Positions 52,759 to 60,533 of a stretch of 64,000 bases of DNA are shown in pieces. Both the position numbers and the translations under genes were made by a program. The DNA is from an uncultured Oscillospiraceae bacterium (lineage in GTDB: Bacteria > Bacillota > Clostridia > Oscillospirales > Oscillospiraceae). The first letter of the stretch is position 1; each line of letters opens with the position of its first letter. A model generated the notes under the pieces. It was not told the origin of the DNA. It worked only from the letters and a program-made list of their open reading frames with translations, and did no database searches. Location of the stretch: positions 17,763 through 81,762 of the forward strand of contig CAKTOX010000007.1 of the NCBI GenBank assembly GCA_934590355.1, written 5' to 3'.

Positions 52759-52774
52759 TGTTTCACGTGAAACA
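52759..52774. promoter_or_regulatory. parS site (perfect)
   Basis: TGTTTCACGTGAAACA, an exact 16-base palindrome, 18 bases from the first site, about 11.7 kb from oriC and between parA and gpr. Confidence 0.96.
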
Positions 52775-52797
52775 ATGCCGCTTAGCACAGGCGTGCG

Positions 52798-53643
52798 CTA
52801 TTCTATCAGCGCATCGACATCAGCAATGTCGAGCCCGCGGTGCAGCGCGAGGTTTATCCCATAGGCGATGAGCTTTGACGAGGCGTGCACGAGCTCGTCG
52901 ATATTTCGCGGCGTGACGAACAGACGCTCTGCCGAGGCATCGTCCGTGAGCGCGGAGGCGTCCGTCACCGTCGGTACTCCGACCGCGATGACAGGGCAGC
53001 CGAGAAATTCATCGTTCACCGCGGCGCGATCGTTTCCGACTCCGCTGCCGGGCGAGATGCCCGTGTCGCATATCTGCACGCTGCGGCACAGCCGCGCCGC
53101 CTCGGCGCTTGCAAGAGCGTCGATCACGATGACGCAGTCGGGCTCAACGACCGAGCACGTGCTTTTGATCGCCTGCGCGCTTTCGATGCCCGTTGTGCCG
53201 AGAACGCCTGTGCGCAGCACTGAGACCGAGGCGAATGCAGCAAATTCCTCCGGCAGCGAGGATTTGAGGTGGCGCGTTACCAGTATGCTGTCCGCAGCGC
53301 ATGGGCCGACGGCGTCGGGCGTGACCACGCGGTTGCCGAGACAGGCGATGAGAAAGCTTCGACCTTTTTCGACAGCGGGAAAGCTCAGCAGAATTTCGCG
53401 CAGCGCCTGTGCGCATGATGAAAAATCCGGCTCACGCCGCGAAACATAATTTACCATTTCGAGGGTGAGATATTTCCCCATAGGCTTGCCGAGCGCTTTG
53501 GCAGCGTCGGGAGAGGTGATGTGAACGCGGCTCACGGAGCAGCCGCAGAGCGTGAGAGTGTCTGAAATAACGCCGTCGGGCAGCGTGTCGAGTCTTGCGC
53601 CGGCCTCCGAGGCGAGGTCTGTGCGCGCCGTGCTTTTGAGCAT
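52798..53643 (-). CDS. gpr: Germination protease GPR
   Basis: A 281-residue A25-family endopeptidase that degrades small acid-soluble proteins at germination. Conserved blocks: ARLDTLPDGV, FLIACLGNRVVTPDAVGP, GTTGIESAQAI, VIVIDALASAEAARLCRSVQICDTGISPGSGVGNDR and GCPVIAVGVPTV. The ATG at 53643 (MLKSTARTDLA) follows GGAGG by 8 bases; the longer frame is rejected. It is divergent from rpsT, as in Bacillus. It is somewhat shorter than Bacillus GPR at the C-terminus. Confidence 0.94.
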   Translation of the reverse strand: MLKSTARTDLASEAGARLDTLPDGVISDTLTLCGCSVSRVHITSPDAAKALGKPMGKYLTLEMVNYVSRREPDFSSCAQALREILLSFPAVEKGRSFLIACLGNRVVTPDAVGPCAADSILVTRHLKSSLPEEFAAFASVSVLRTGVLGTTGIESAQAIKSTCSVVEPDCVIVIDALASAEAARLCRSVQICDTGISPGSGVGNDRAAVNDEFLGCPVIAVGVPTVTDASALTDDASAERLFVTPRNIDELVHASSKLIAYGINLALHRGLDIADVDALIE

Positions 53644-53752
53644 TTTTTCGTCCTCCGTGGCTAAAAATATTACTAAATATAGTGTAGCTTGCCCGCTTGA
53701 GGCACAAGTGATACGCCGAGCAGAAAAAATGTGCAAAAAACTGAGAAAATGC

Positions 53753-53781
53753 TTGCAATTTCAAGAGTTTGATGATAAACT
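53753..53781 (+). promoter_or_regulatory. rpsT promoter
   Basis: TTGCAA (53753-53758), 17-base spacer, TAAACT (53776-53781). The leader is about 155 bases with GC-rich hairpins (GCCGGCGTAAACCGGC and CCGGCGGTTTTCGCCGG near 53870-53900). Confidence 0.6.
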
Positions 53782-53944
53782 GATTATCCGCGAGCGTCTG
53801 TTCGCGTTCCGTTACGTTATTCAGTCCCAACGGCAGTAACCGCCAGATGAGCGTTTAAGTCTGGCAGCCGGCGTAAACCGGCGGTTTTCGCCGGAAAATC
53901 CCGTAAGGATTTTTGTTACTAAGTTACAAGGAGGTGCACACAAG

Positions 53945-54208
53945 ATGCCCAACATTAAGTCTTCCGCAAAAAGAGATGAAAAGAGCAAGGAGCTGCGCGC
54001 AAAGAACCGCGCCGACAAGACCGCGCTCAAGACCGTCCTGAAGAAGTTTGACGCAGCAGTTGTCGGCGGCGACAAGACCGCAGCGGCAGAGAGCTTCAAG
54101 GTCGCAGTCAAGGCAGTTGACAAGGCAGCCTGCAAGGGTCTTATCCACAAGAACAACGCAGCGCACAAGAAGTCTGCCATGGCAGTCGCGCTGAATAAGA
54201 TGGACTAA
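53945..54208 (+). CDS. rpsT: Ribosomal protein S20
   Basis: An 87-residue basic protein of the 30S subunit that binds 16S rRNA helices 9 and 44. The start MPNIKSSAKRDEKSKELRAKNRADKTALKT and the end GLIHKNNAAHKKSAMAVALNKM are typical. SD AAGGAGG is eight bases before the ATG. The long structured leader may allow autoregulation. It is divergent from gpr and ends at a strong terminator. Confidence 0.97.
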   Translation: MPNIKSSAKRDEKSKELRAKNRADKTALKTVLKKFDAAVVGGDKTAAAESFKVAVKAVDKAACKGLIHKNNAAHKKSAMAVALNKMD

Positions 54209-54218
54209 GTTGATATAA

Positions 54219-54247
54219 AAACTCCTCTGAATTTTCAGAGGAGTTTT
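54219..54247 (+). terminator. rpsT terminator
   Basis: AACTCCTCTGA pairs with TCAGAGGAGTT (loop ATTT) followed by six T. Confidence 0.93.
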
Positions 54248-54256
54248 TTAATGCGG

Positions 54257-54560
54257 AAAAAGCTGTGCAAAGCACAGCTTTTTCTACAGCGTGCAAAAAA
54301 GTCATGGACTTTTTTGCACGCTAAAAACGCCACATTTTTTGTAAAGCTTACGCTTCACGAAAAATCTCGCTTCGCTCGTCAAAAAGCCTGATAGCTCAGG
54401 CATTTTTGATGGCTATAATCCAAATTGAGGCGGGCCTTGCCCCCTCAAGCTCCCCCGCTGCGCGGGTATCTTTCCTCAGCAGCATGGGTTCTTTGATGAT
54501 CTGAGAAAAAGCTGTGCAAAGCACAGCTTTTTCTACAGCGTGCAAAAAAGTCATGGACAT
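54257..54560 (+). mobile_element. Element T, copy 2, between identical hairpins
   Basis: Core at about 54284-54504, closely similar to copies 1 and 3. It is flanked by two identical hairpins, AAAAAGCTGTGC with GCACAGCTTTTT (54257-54283 and 54505-54531). On the right the first 25 or so bases of the core (CAGCGTGCAAAAAAGTCATG) follow again, as if a second tandem copy had begun and was lost. The rpsT terminator itself is separate. Confidence 0.75.
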
Positions 54561-54574
54561 TTTTGCTTATCGGA

Positions 54575-55084
54575 TCAAAGATTTTCGAAGTATTTGTTCT
54601 TGCTCAGAGCGAGGTAGAGCAGTGCGCCCGCGACCGCGCCGAATGCACCCTGGATGCAGTTCATCGGAACGCCGCCGATCGCCGCCGCGCCGTAGCCGAG
54701 CAGGAACGCCTCGTAAGCGAGGTAGCCGAGAACCATGACGATCTCGCCGATGATGCCCGCCGCGAATGCGCGCACGGTCTTGTTCTTGATGAATGCGCTG
54801 CGCAGGAGGCTGCCGCCGATGAGCGCAACGACGAATTTGATGATGAAAGTGCCGGGGACGTACAGGCCGTAGCCGGCTATGAGATCGGCAAGACCGGAGC
54901 CGAGACCCGCCGCCGCCGCGCCCCACCAGGGGCCGAGCAGGAATCCGGCAAGCAGCACCACCGCGTCGCCGACGTGGATGTAGCCGCCGATGGGGGTCGG
55001 GATCTTGATTACCATCGTCGCCACGCAGCTAAGCGCCGCGAAAAGCGCCGCGAACACGAGCTTTCTTACAGTTTTGTCCTTCAT
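54575..55084 (-). CDS. ECF transporter S component, substrate unknown
   Basis: A 169-residue membrane protein with five to six helices. The N-terminal KLVFAALFAALSCVATMVIKIPTPIGGYIHVGDAVVLLAGFLLGP is typical of the broad ECF S-component family. No EcfAA'T genes are nearby, so it must share a module coded elsewhere. SD AAAAGGAG precedes the ATG; just upstream lies a repeat-A end hairpin GGCGATAAATCGCC. No riboswitch is recognised upstream, so the vitamin is not predictable. Confidence 0.8.
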   Translation of the reverse strand: MKDKTVRKLVFAALFAALSCVATMVIKIPTPIGGYIHVGDAVVLLAGFLLGPWWGAAAAGLGSGLADLIAGYGLYVPGTFIIKFVVALIGGSLLRSAFIKNKTVRAFAAGIIGEIVMVLGYLAYEAFLLGYGAAAIGGVPMNCIQGAFGAVAGALLYLALSKNKYFENL

Positions 55085-55102
55085 ATCTGTTTCTCCTTTT
55101 TT

Positions 55103-55594
55103 GGCGGCGATTTATCGCCGTGCTTATACATATTTTACAGGTGCTCGGTAACGAAAGTGCGGATAAAACCGCAAGGCTATCGCTTCCCATGAGTGCAGTC
55201 TTAGTCGGCAGTCCGTTACCGCGCTTGCGTAGGAAAATCTTGCGCCACGGACAATGGCGGTCGGTTTTTCTGCGCTGTCACAGTAACGGACTGCCGACTA
55301 AGACTGCACCCACGGGCAGCGCGGCAAATACGGTTTTGCCCGCACCCTCGTAACCGAGCTGACGCAATCACCGTAACGGCACTATCTTAAAACGAATCGC
55401 CCCTGCGGCGAGCAGAAATCCGACTAAAACCATCGGTTAGGCGGAGAGCGTGACAGGGATATGATAAAGAATTACGCACACAATGTCAAGTGAAATTACA
55501 GACTGCAATGCATGAAAGTTTTTGCTTACCGCAACAGTGGTCACGGTATACGTTGCGGAGCCGAAATTTGTGCGAATTTTTGTGGCTTTTCCAC
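55103..55594. repeat. Repeat arms, then unique AT-rich spacer
   Basis: A arm (55103-55180), A' arms in both orientations (to about 55310) and a final A arm (to about 55400). From about 55440 to 55594 the sequence is unique and non-coding; nothing recognisable was found in it apart from the MBL promoter at its end. Confidence 0.7.
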
Positions 55595-55623
55595 TTGCCG
55601 AAGGGCGGAGGGTACTATATTAT
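55595..55623 (+). promoter_or_regulatory. Promoter of the MBL hydrolase
   Basis: TTGCCG (55595-55600), 17-base spacer, TATTAT (55618-55623); a second TATAAT at 55625-55630 is an alternative -10. Confidence 0.55.
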
Positions 55624-55666
55624 GTATAATAGCATATTATACGAGTAATTTCGCCGGAGAAATACC

Positions 55667-56638
55667 ATGACAGAACAAGTTTATGACAACATTTATTCGA
55701 TACACGTCGTCCTGCCCGAAAGCCCGCTCAAGTGGCTCAATTCGTATTACATTCCCGCCGACGGCTTTGGCCGCGCGCTCGTGGTCGATACGGGCTTCAA
55801 CCGCCCCGAGTGCTACGATGCGCTGCTCCAGGGCTTTGCCGAGCTCAAGGTAGAGCCGGAGAACACCGACGTATTCATCACTCACCTGCACTCCGACCAC
55901 GCCGGCAACGCGCACAAGCTCGAGCAGCTCGGCTGCCGCGTGATAATGGGCGCGCGCGACTACTCGCTCATGGGCGGCGACAACTGGAGCCGTATGCGTG
56001 AGCGCGCGCTGCATGAGGGCATGAGCGGCGAGATGGCGGAGCTCGTTTTTTCGCATAACCCCGCGACGAAGTACAAGCCCGAGCGCTTTTCCGCCGTGAC
56101 CGTCGATGACGGCGAAATTCTGCGGCGCGGCGGGTTCAGCTTCGAGTGCGTCTGCACGCCGGGCCATACGCCGGGGCATATGTGCCTGTACGACCGCGAA
56201 AAGCGCGTGTTTCTCTCCGGCGACCACATTCTTTTTGACATCAGTCCCAACATAACCTGCTGGCCTGCCATGAGTGACTCCCTCGGCAGCTATCTTGAAA
56301 GTCTGCGCAGGGTGGAGAAGCTGGAGGTCGAGACGGCGCTGCCGAGCCACCGAAACTGCGGCAGCGTGACGCTTTCGCAGCGCGCGGGAGATCTGATAGA
56401 GCACCACGCACGCAGGCTCGCCGAGCTTGAGGGGCTTATCAGAAGCAGACCGGGGCTCACGGCGTATGAGCTCACGGGGCTTCTCAAATGGCGCATCCGT
56501 GCGCGAAATTGGGACGAGTTCCCGCCCGCGCAGAAGTGGTTTGCGATGGGCGAGGCGATGGCGCATCTGGACCACCTGCGTCTGCGCGGCCGCATCCACG
56601 CGGAGGAGTCTGCGGGCCAAATCGTGTATTTTTGCTAG
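55667..56638 (+). CDS. MBL-fold metallo-hydrolase
   Basis: A 323-residue protein with the metallo-beta-lactamase fold in residues 1-230. Metal ligands are H73, H75, D77 and H78 (THLHSDHAG), a histidine in CTPGHTPGHMCLY and the SGDHILFD aspartate. The C-terminal 90 residues are helical (RAGDLIEHHARRLAELEGLI, then a winged-helix-like stretch), the layout of LACTB2-like or glyoxalase-II-like hydrolases; the substrate is unknown. SD GGAG is 7 bases before the ATG. It is transcribed alone. Confidence 0.85.
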   Translation: MTEQVYDNIYSIHVVLPESPLKWLNSYYIPADGFGRALVVDTGFNRPECYDALLQGFAELKVEPENTDVFITHLHSDHAGNAHKLEQLGCRVIMGARDYSLMGGDNWSRMRERALHEGMSGEMAELVFSHNPATKYKPERFSAVTVDDGEILRRGGFSFECVCTPGHTPGHMCLYDREKRVFLSGDHILFDISPNITCWPAMSDSLGSYLESLRRVEKLEVETALPSHRNCGSVTLSQRAGDLIEHHARRLAELEGLIRSRPGLTAYELTGLLKWRIRARNWDEFPPAQKWFAMGEAMAHLDHLRLRGRIHAEESAGQIVYFC

Positions 56639-56789
56639 CGGTTTGACGCTCCTACTGATACATCTTTTGCGGTGGCTCGGTTACTATTCTGCCGACGAAA
56701 CCGCCGTACTCCGTCACCGTGACAGCGCAGAAAAATCCACCGCCAATGTTCGTGGCGCATCGCCTCCACGGCAGTGGGGCAAGATATTG
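56639..56789. repeat. Repeat A and A' arms after the MBL gene
   Basis: An A arm begins at the stop codon and pairs with an A' arm ending CACGGCAGTGG at 56776, followed by the element T left hairpin. Confidence 0.78.
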
Positions 56790-57067
56790 AAAAAAGAGAG
56801 GCCGTGTGGCCTCTCTTTCAGTCTGTCGAAAAACCTGTGCTGCTGAGGAAAGACAACCGAGCAGCGGGGGAGCTTGAGGGGGCAAAGGCCCCGCTCGAAA
56901 TCAGATTATAGCCATCAAAAATGCCTGAGCTATCAGGCTTTTTGACGAGCGAAGCGAGATTTTTCGCGAAGCGCAAGCTTCACAAAAAATGTGGCGTTTT
57001 TTCAGCGTGCAAAAAAGTCACAGACTTTTTTGACACGCTGAAAGAGAGGTCGTGTGACCTCTCTTTT
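56790..57067 (-). mobile_element. Element T, copy 3, between near-identical hairpins
   Basis: The core (56819-57040) lies in reverse orientation, so its CAGCG end faces the terminator of spoIVB. Left hairpin: AGAGAGGCC, loop GTGT, GGCCTCTCT. Right hairpin, the likely native spoIVB terminator: AGAGAGGTC, loop GTGT, GACCTCTCT (57041-57067). The one-base stem difference is compensated on the partner strand, so both still pair. Confidence 0.77.
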
Positions 57068-57083
57068 TGCGTGCGGTTAGCGG

Positions 57084-58064
57084 TTATGCGCATTTTTGTG
57101 CCATTTCGAGCATATCCTGAATAGCGATGCCGTAGCCCGAGGTCGGGTCGTTGACAAGAACGTGCGTCACCGCGCCGACAAGCAGGCCGTTTTGAATGAT
57201 GGGGCTGCCGGACATACCCTGCACGATGCCGCCGGTGAGCTCAAGAAGCTCGGGATCGGTCACCGTCAGCATCACGGTCGTGCCGTCCGCGCCGGAGTAC
57301 ACCTTTCGGATCTCGATGCCGTATTCGTGCACCTCGCTGCCGGAGAGCGTGCAGAGAATGGCGGCGCTGCCGACGGAAACCTCGCCTGTCTCGATCGCGT
57401 CGCCGTCAAAGCCCGCCGCGCCGAAAATGCCGCGGCCGCAGTTGAGCCTGATGTCGCCGAGAAAGCGTGTGCAGTCGGTGCTGCCGTCAAGCCGCCCGGG
57501 CTCGCCCGCCTGACCGCGCACGATATCGACTATCTGCGCGTCGTACACCCCGCCGTCGCCAAGCGGGAGCGCGCCGCCGCCGTTATCGTCGCTGATGCTG
57601 TGGCCGAGCGCACCGTAAACGCCGGTCGCGGGGTCGAAAAAGGTCAGCGTGCCGACTCCGGAAATGCCGTCGCGCAGCCAAAGTCCGAGCCTCCACACGC
57701 CGTCGGAGTCCTGCGCGGGCGTGATGCCGAGCTGCTTTACGCTGCCGCCGCGCTCGACCGTGACTGTGGTTTTGCTGCCGTCGAGAGCGCCGAGGGCCGC
57801 CTTGAAATCGTCGGCGGTGCTGATTTTTGCGGCGCCGATCCGGGTTATCACGTCGCCCTTTTTGAGCCCCGCATCTGCCGCCGGAGTTTGCTTGCCCGCC
57901 GCGGTCTCGACCTCGGATATGCCCGCGACCACGACCCCGTCCGTCGTCATTCTGATGCCGAGCGCCCGACCGCCCGGGACGAGCGGCTGGGCAAGCGCCG
58001 TCGCGCCGAGCATGATGCAAAGCGCGATCGAAATGAGCGCCGCTGCTGTTTTTTTGATCGTCAT
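57084..58064 (-). CDS. spoIVB: SpoIVB peptidase
   Basis: A 326-residue S55-family serine protease with an N-terminal signal or anchor (residues 5-25), a PDZ domain (about 36-115) and the peptidase domain. The catalytic histidine is H155 (YGALGHSISDD) and the serine S285 (VQGMSGSPII). SpoIVB is secreted from the forespore and triggers SpoIVFB-dependent pro-SigmaK processing in the mother cell. It is shorter than Bacillus SpoIVB (about 425 residues), mainly before the PDZ domain. SD GGAGG is 6 bases before the ATG. Its terminator is the right flank of element T copy 3. Confidence 0.93.
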   Translation of the reverse strand: MTIKKTAAALISIALCIMLGATALAQPLVPGGRALGIRMTTDGVVVAGISEVETAAGKQTPAADAGLKKGDVITRIGAAKISTADDFKAALGALDGSKTTVTVERGGSVKQLGITPAQDSDGVWRLGLWLRDGISGVGTLTFFDPATGVYGALGHSISDDNGGGALPLGDGGVYDAQIVDIVRGQAGEPGRLDGSTDCTRFLGDIRLNCGRGIFGAAGFDGDAIETGEVSVGSAAILCTLSGSEVHEYGIEIRKVYSGADGTTVMLTVTDPELLELTGGIVQGMSGSPIIQNGLLVGAVTHVLVNDPTSGYGIAIQDMLEMAQKCA

Positions 58065-58500
58065 ATCTCACCTCCACACATAAAGTATGCTGCCTTTGGC
58101 GTAAAATATATTAGCCAATTTTTAATTGCGGTTTGACGCTGTTCGCCGCAGAGGCAATTCGCCTTAAGATTGTACAAATACATTTTTTGCGGTGGCACGG
58201 TAACTATTATTCTGGCGAAACCGTAAAACTCTCGCAACCCGTGAGTGCCGACCATAACCGCACCAATGCCTCCCTTGTGCAAAGGGAGGTGGGTTGCCGC
58301 TTGCGGCAAGCCGGAGGGATTGTTTTTTTAGTAGCGCCTTGAGATAGCGGAATACATCTATTCTGTCAGCCCGAAGCTGTTATTCAGGCAAAACCGCTGC
58401 TGCTTCGCACTACATTAGTGCGTGGCAGGTGTGGTTTTATCCGTATTTTCGATACCGTGTCCACGCAAAATGCGTATCCGTAGGTGCGCCAAAGCGTGAC
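58065..58500. repeat. Repeat mosaic between spoIVB and the M14 gene
   Basis: No gene is supported. An A arm (to about 58235), the left half of a C repeat (from 58266), then an A unit that replaces the right half and ends (GTGCGCCAAAGCG) just before the SD of the M14 gene. Confidence 0.8.
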
Positions 58501-58517
58501 CAAAAAAGGAGGGGGAT

Positions 58518-59795
58518 ATGAAGAATTTGATAGTCGGGGCGGTGGGGCCGCAGGTGCAGCTTTTGCAGCTTGCGCTGAATCGAGCCGAGGGTGCGCAGCT
58601 TGCGACGGACGGCATTTTCGGCGCAAAGACCCGCGCTGCGCTGCTGCGGTTTCAGGCGAATAACGGCCTCGGTGCGGACGGCGCTGCGCTCGGAGCGACC
58701 CACCGCGCACTCATGCCGTACTACACCGGCTTTGCCGAGCACAGGGTCAGGCGCGGCGACACGCTGTTTAACGTCGCACAAGTCTACGGCACGAGCGTCG
58801 GCGCCGTCGTCACCGCAAACCCGGGCGTTGCCGCCCAAAGCCTGCGCATCGGCAGCAGCATCGTCGTGCCGCTGCCCTTCGAGGTCGTGCCCACGACGAT
58901 CTCGTTCACGGCCGAGCTTGTCGGCTATTGCGTGCGCGGCATCGCGGCGCGCTACCCGTTTGTGCGCACGGGCAGGCTCGGCCGCAGCGTCATGGGCAAG
59001 CCGCTGTGGTATCTTGCGCTCGGCAGCGGTGAGCATCGGGTGTTTTACAGTGCGAGCCACCATGCGAATGAGTGGATAACGACTCCGCTGCTGCTGCGCT
59101 TTGCCGAGCGTCTTGCGTGCGAATACGCCCGCGGCGGCGAGGTTTTCGGGCACACGGCGGCGGAGATCTTCGAGCGCGCGAGCATTTACATAGCGCCCTG
59201 CGTCGATCCCGACGGCGTTGACCTCGTGACGGGCGCGCTCACGGACGGGGAATACTACCTCGGTGCGCGGCGTATCGCGCAGGGCTATCCCGCCGTGCCG
59301 TTTCCGTCGGGCTGGAAGGCGAATATCCTCGGCACCGACCTCAATTTGCAGTACCCCGCGGGCTGGGAGCAGGCGCGAAAAAACAAGCTCTCGCAGGGCG
59401 TTGCGGGCCCCGCACCGGCGGATTTTGTCGGCACCGCGCCGCTCAGTGCGCCGGAAAGCCGCGCGATGTATGACTTCACGCTCGCGCTCTCGCCGCGGCT
59501 CGTTCTGGCTTACCATACGCAGGGGCGCGTGATCTACTGGCGTTATCTTGACCGCGAGCCGACGGGGTCGCGCGAGATCGTGCAGGCGCTGGCGGCGGTT
59601 TCGGGCTATGCGCCGGACGATGCGCCCCTCGCGTCGGGCTTTGCCGGGTATAAGGACTGGTTCATTCAGGCTTTTGACCGCCCGGGCTACACCGTCGAGG
59701 CGGGGCTCGGGCAAAACCCGCTGCCCATCTCGCAGTTTGATACGATATGGAACAATAATCTCGGCATCCTCACCCTCTCCGCCCTGTTGCCATAG
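58518..59795 (+). CDS. M14 peptidase with peptidoglycan-binding and LysM domains
   Basis: A 425-residue protein: a peptidoglycan-binding domain (about 8-65, VQLLQLALNRAEGAQLATDG), a LysM domain (about 74-118, HRVRRGDTLFNVAQVYGTS) and an M14 carboxypeptidase domain (about 130-425). Zinc ligands are H182 and E185 (SHHANEW) with a later YHTQG histidine. This matches gamma-D-glutamyl-L-diamino-acid endopeptidase I of sporulating bacilli, which cleaves cortex or wall peptides. No signal peptide is present, so action inside the mother cell or spore is likely. SD GGAGGGGG is strong. The C-terminus SALLP with TAG overlaps a repeat, as in Mfd. Confidence 0.9.
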   Translation: MKNLIVGAVGPQVQLLQLALNRAEGAQLATDGIFGAKTRAALLRFQANNGLGADGAALGATHRALMPYYTGFAEHRVRRGDTLFNVAQVYGTSVGAVVTANPGVAAQSLRIGSSIVVPLPFEVVPTTISFTAELVGYCVRGIAARYPFVRTGRLGRSVMGKPLWYLALGSGEHRVFYSASHHANEWITTPLLLRFAERLACEYARGGEVFGHTAAEIFERASIYIAPCVDPDGVDLVTGALTDGEYYLGARRIAQGYPAVPFPSGWKANILGTDLNLQYPAGWEQARKNKLSQGVAGPAPADFVGTAPLSAPESRAMYDFTLALSPRLVLAYHTQGRVIYWRYLDREPTGSREIVQALAAVSGYAPDDAPLASGFAGYKDWFIQAFDRPGYTVEAGLGQNPLPISQFDTIWNNNLGILTLSALLP

Positions 59796-60433
59796 GGGCC
59801 ACTCGGCGTTGAGCCAATGCGCCTTGGGATTTTACCGATACATTTATTGCGTCAGCTCGGTAACGAGAGTGCCGACAAAACCGTTGCTGCCTCGCACTAT
59901 CGGAGCGCAGCCTTTGTCGGAAGTCCGTTACCGTGCCCGCGCAGTGAACCCCACCGCCGCTGTCGGTGGCGCAATTGGCTTCCCCTTGAGGGGAAGCTGT
60001 CAGCGATAGCTGACTGATGAGGTGATTTAAAGTCTTTTTGTAAGGAATATAAATACCTCAGCCACTCGCCGTGGCGGGCGATGCGCCACCTACAATGGCA
60101 GCGAATTTAAGTGCGCGGACACGGTGACGGACTGCCGACTAAGGCGCAGCAGCGGGCGAGCAATGCTCGCCCCTACATTCTCGTCGGAAGTGCAGGCTAA
60201 GCCTGCACCATCGCCTCCCTTGTGCAAAGGGAGGTGGGTTGCCGCTTGCGGCAAGCCGGAGGGATTGTTTGTTGTGGTTTACACCGTACTCATGGGCGGC
60301 GCGGCAAATGCGGTTTTGTCAGTAGCTTCGTAACCGTGCTGACGCACTCACCGTATCCGTACTGTCTCAAGGCGAATCGCCTCCATGGCAATGGAGTTTA
60401 CAGAATGATAATCAAAATTTAACATTTCGCATA
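59796..60433. repeat. Repeat mosaic between the M14 gene and fucO
   Basis: No gene is supported. A' end at the M14 stop, an A arm, an A' arm, a partial B (from about 59970), an inverted A' arm, the first half of D (60152-60177), half of C (60212-60270) and closing A arms up to about 60400. Confidence 0.82.
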
Positions 60434-60470
60434 TTGACTCCGGCGGGAGCGTGCGTTAAAATATTAACGC
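60434..60470 (+). promoter_or_regulatory. fucO promoter with overlapping Rex-like operator
   Basis: TTGACT (60434-60439), 17-base spacer, TAAAAT (60457-60462). A perfect palindrome GCGTTAAAATATTAACGC (60453-60470: seven-base arms, four-base centre) covers the -10. Its core GTTAA-N4-TTAAC matches the redox repressor Rex site TTGTTAA-N4-TTAACAA. Confidence 0.75.
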
Positions 60471-60533
60471 TCCAAAAAAGAGGGAGTTACTACATTGCAG
60501 ATCAGATAAAAATTCCGAAAGGAGAATATTATT

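Noticed and set aside
52677..52775. N-terminal extension of ParA starting MFHVKHREK
   Set aside because: It is a reading through both parS sites; the internal ATG at 52676 has a good SD and gives the standard ParA N-terminus.
53650..53944. Origin of replication between gpr and rpsT, suggested by the change in gene strand
   Set aside because: No DnaA-box cluster or trio is present, while the dnaA-dnaN gap has both.
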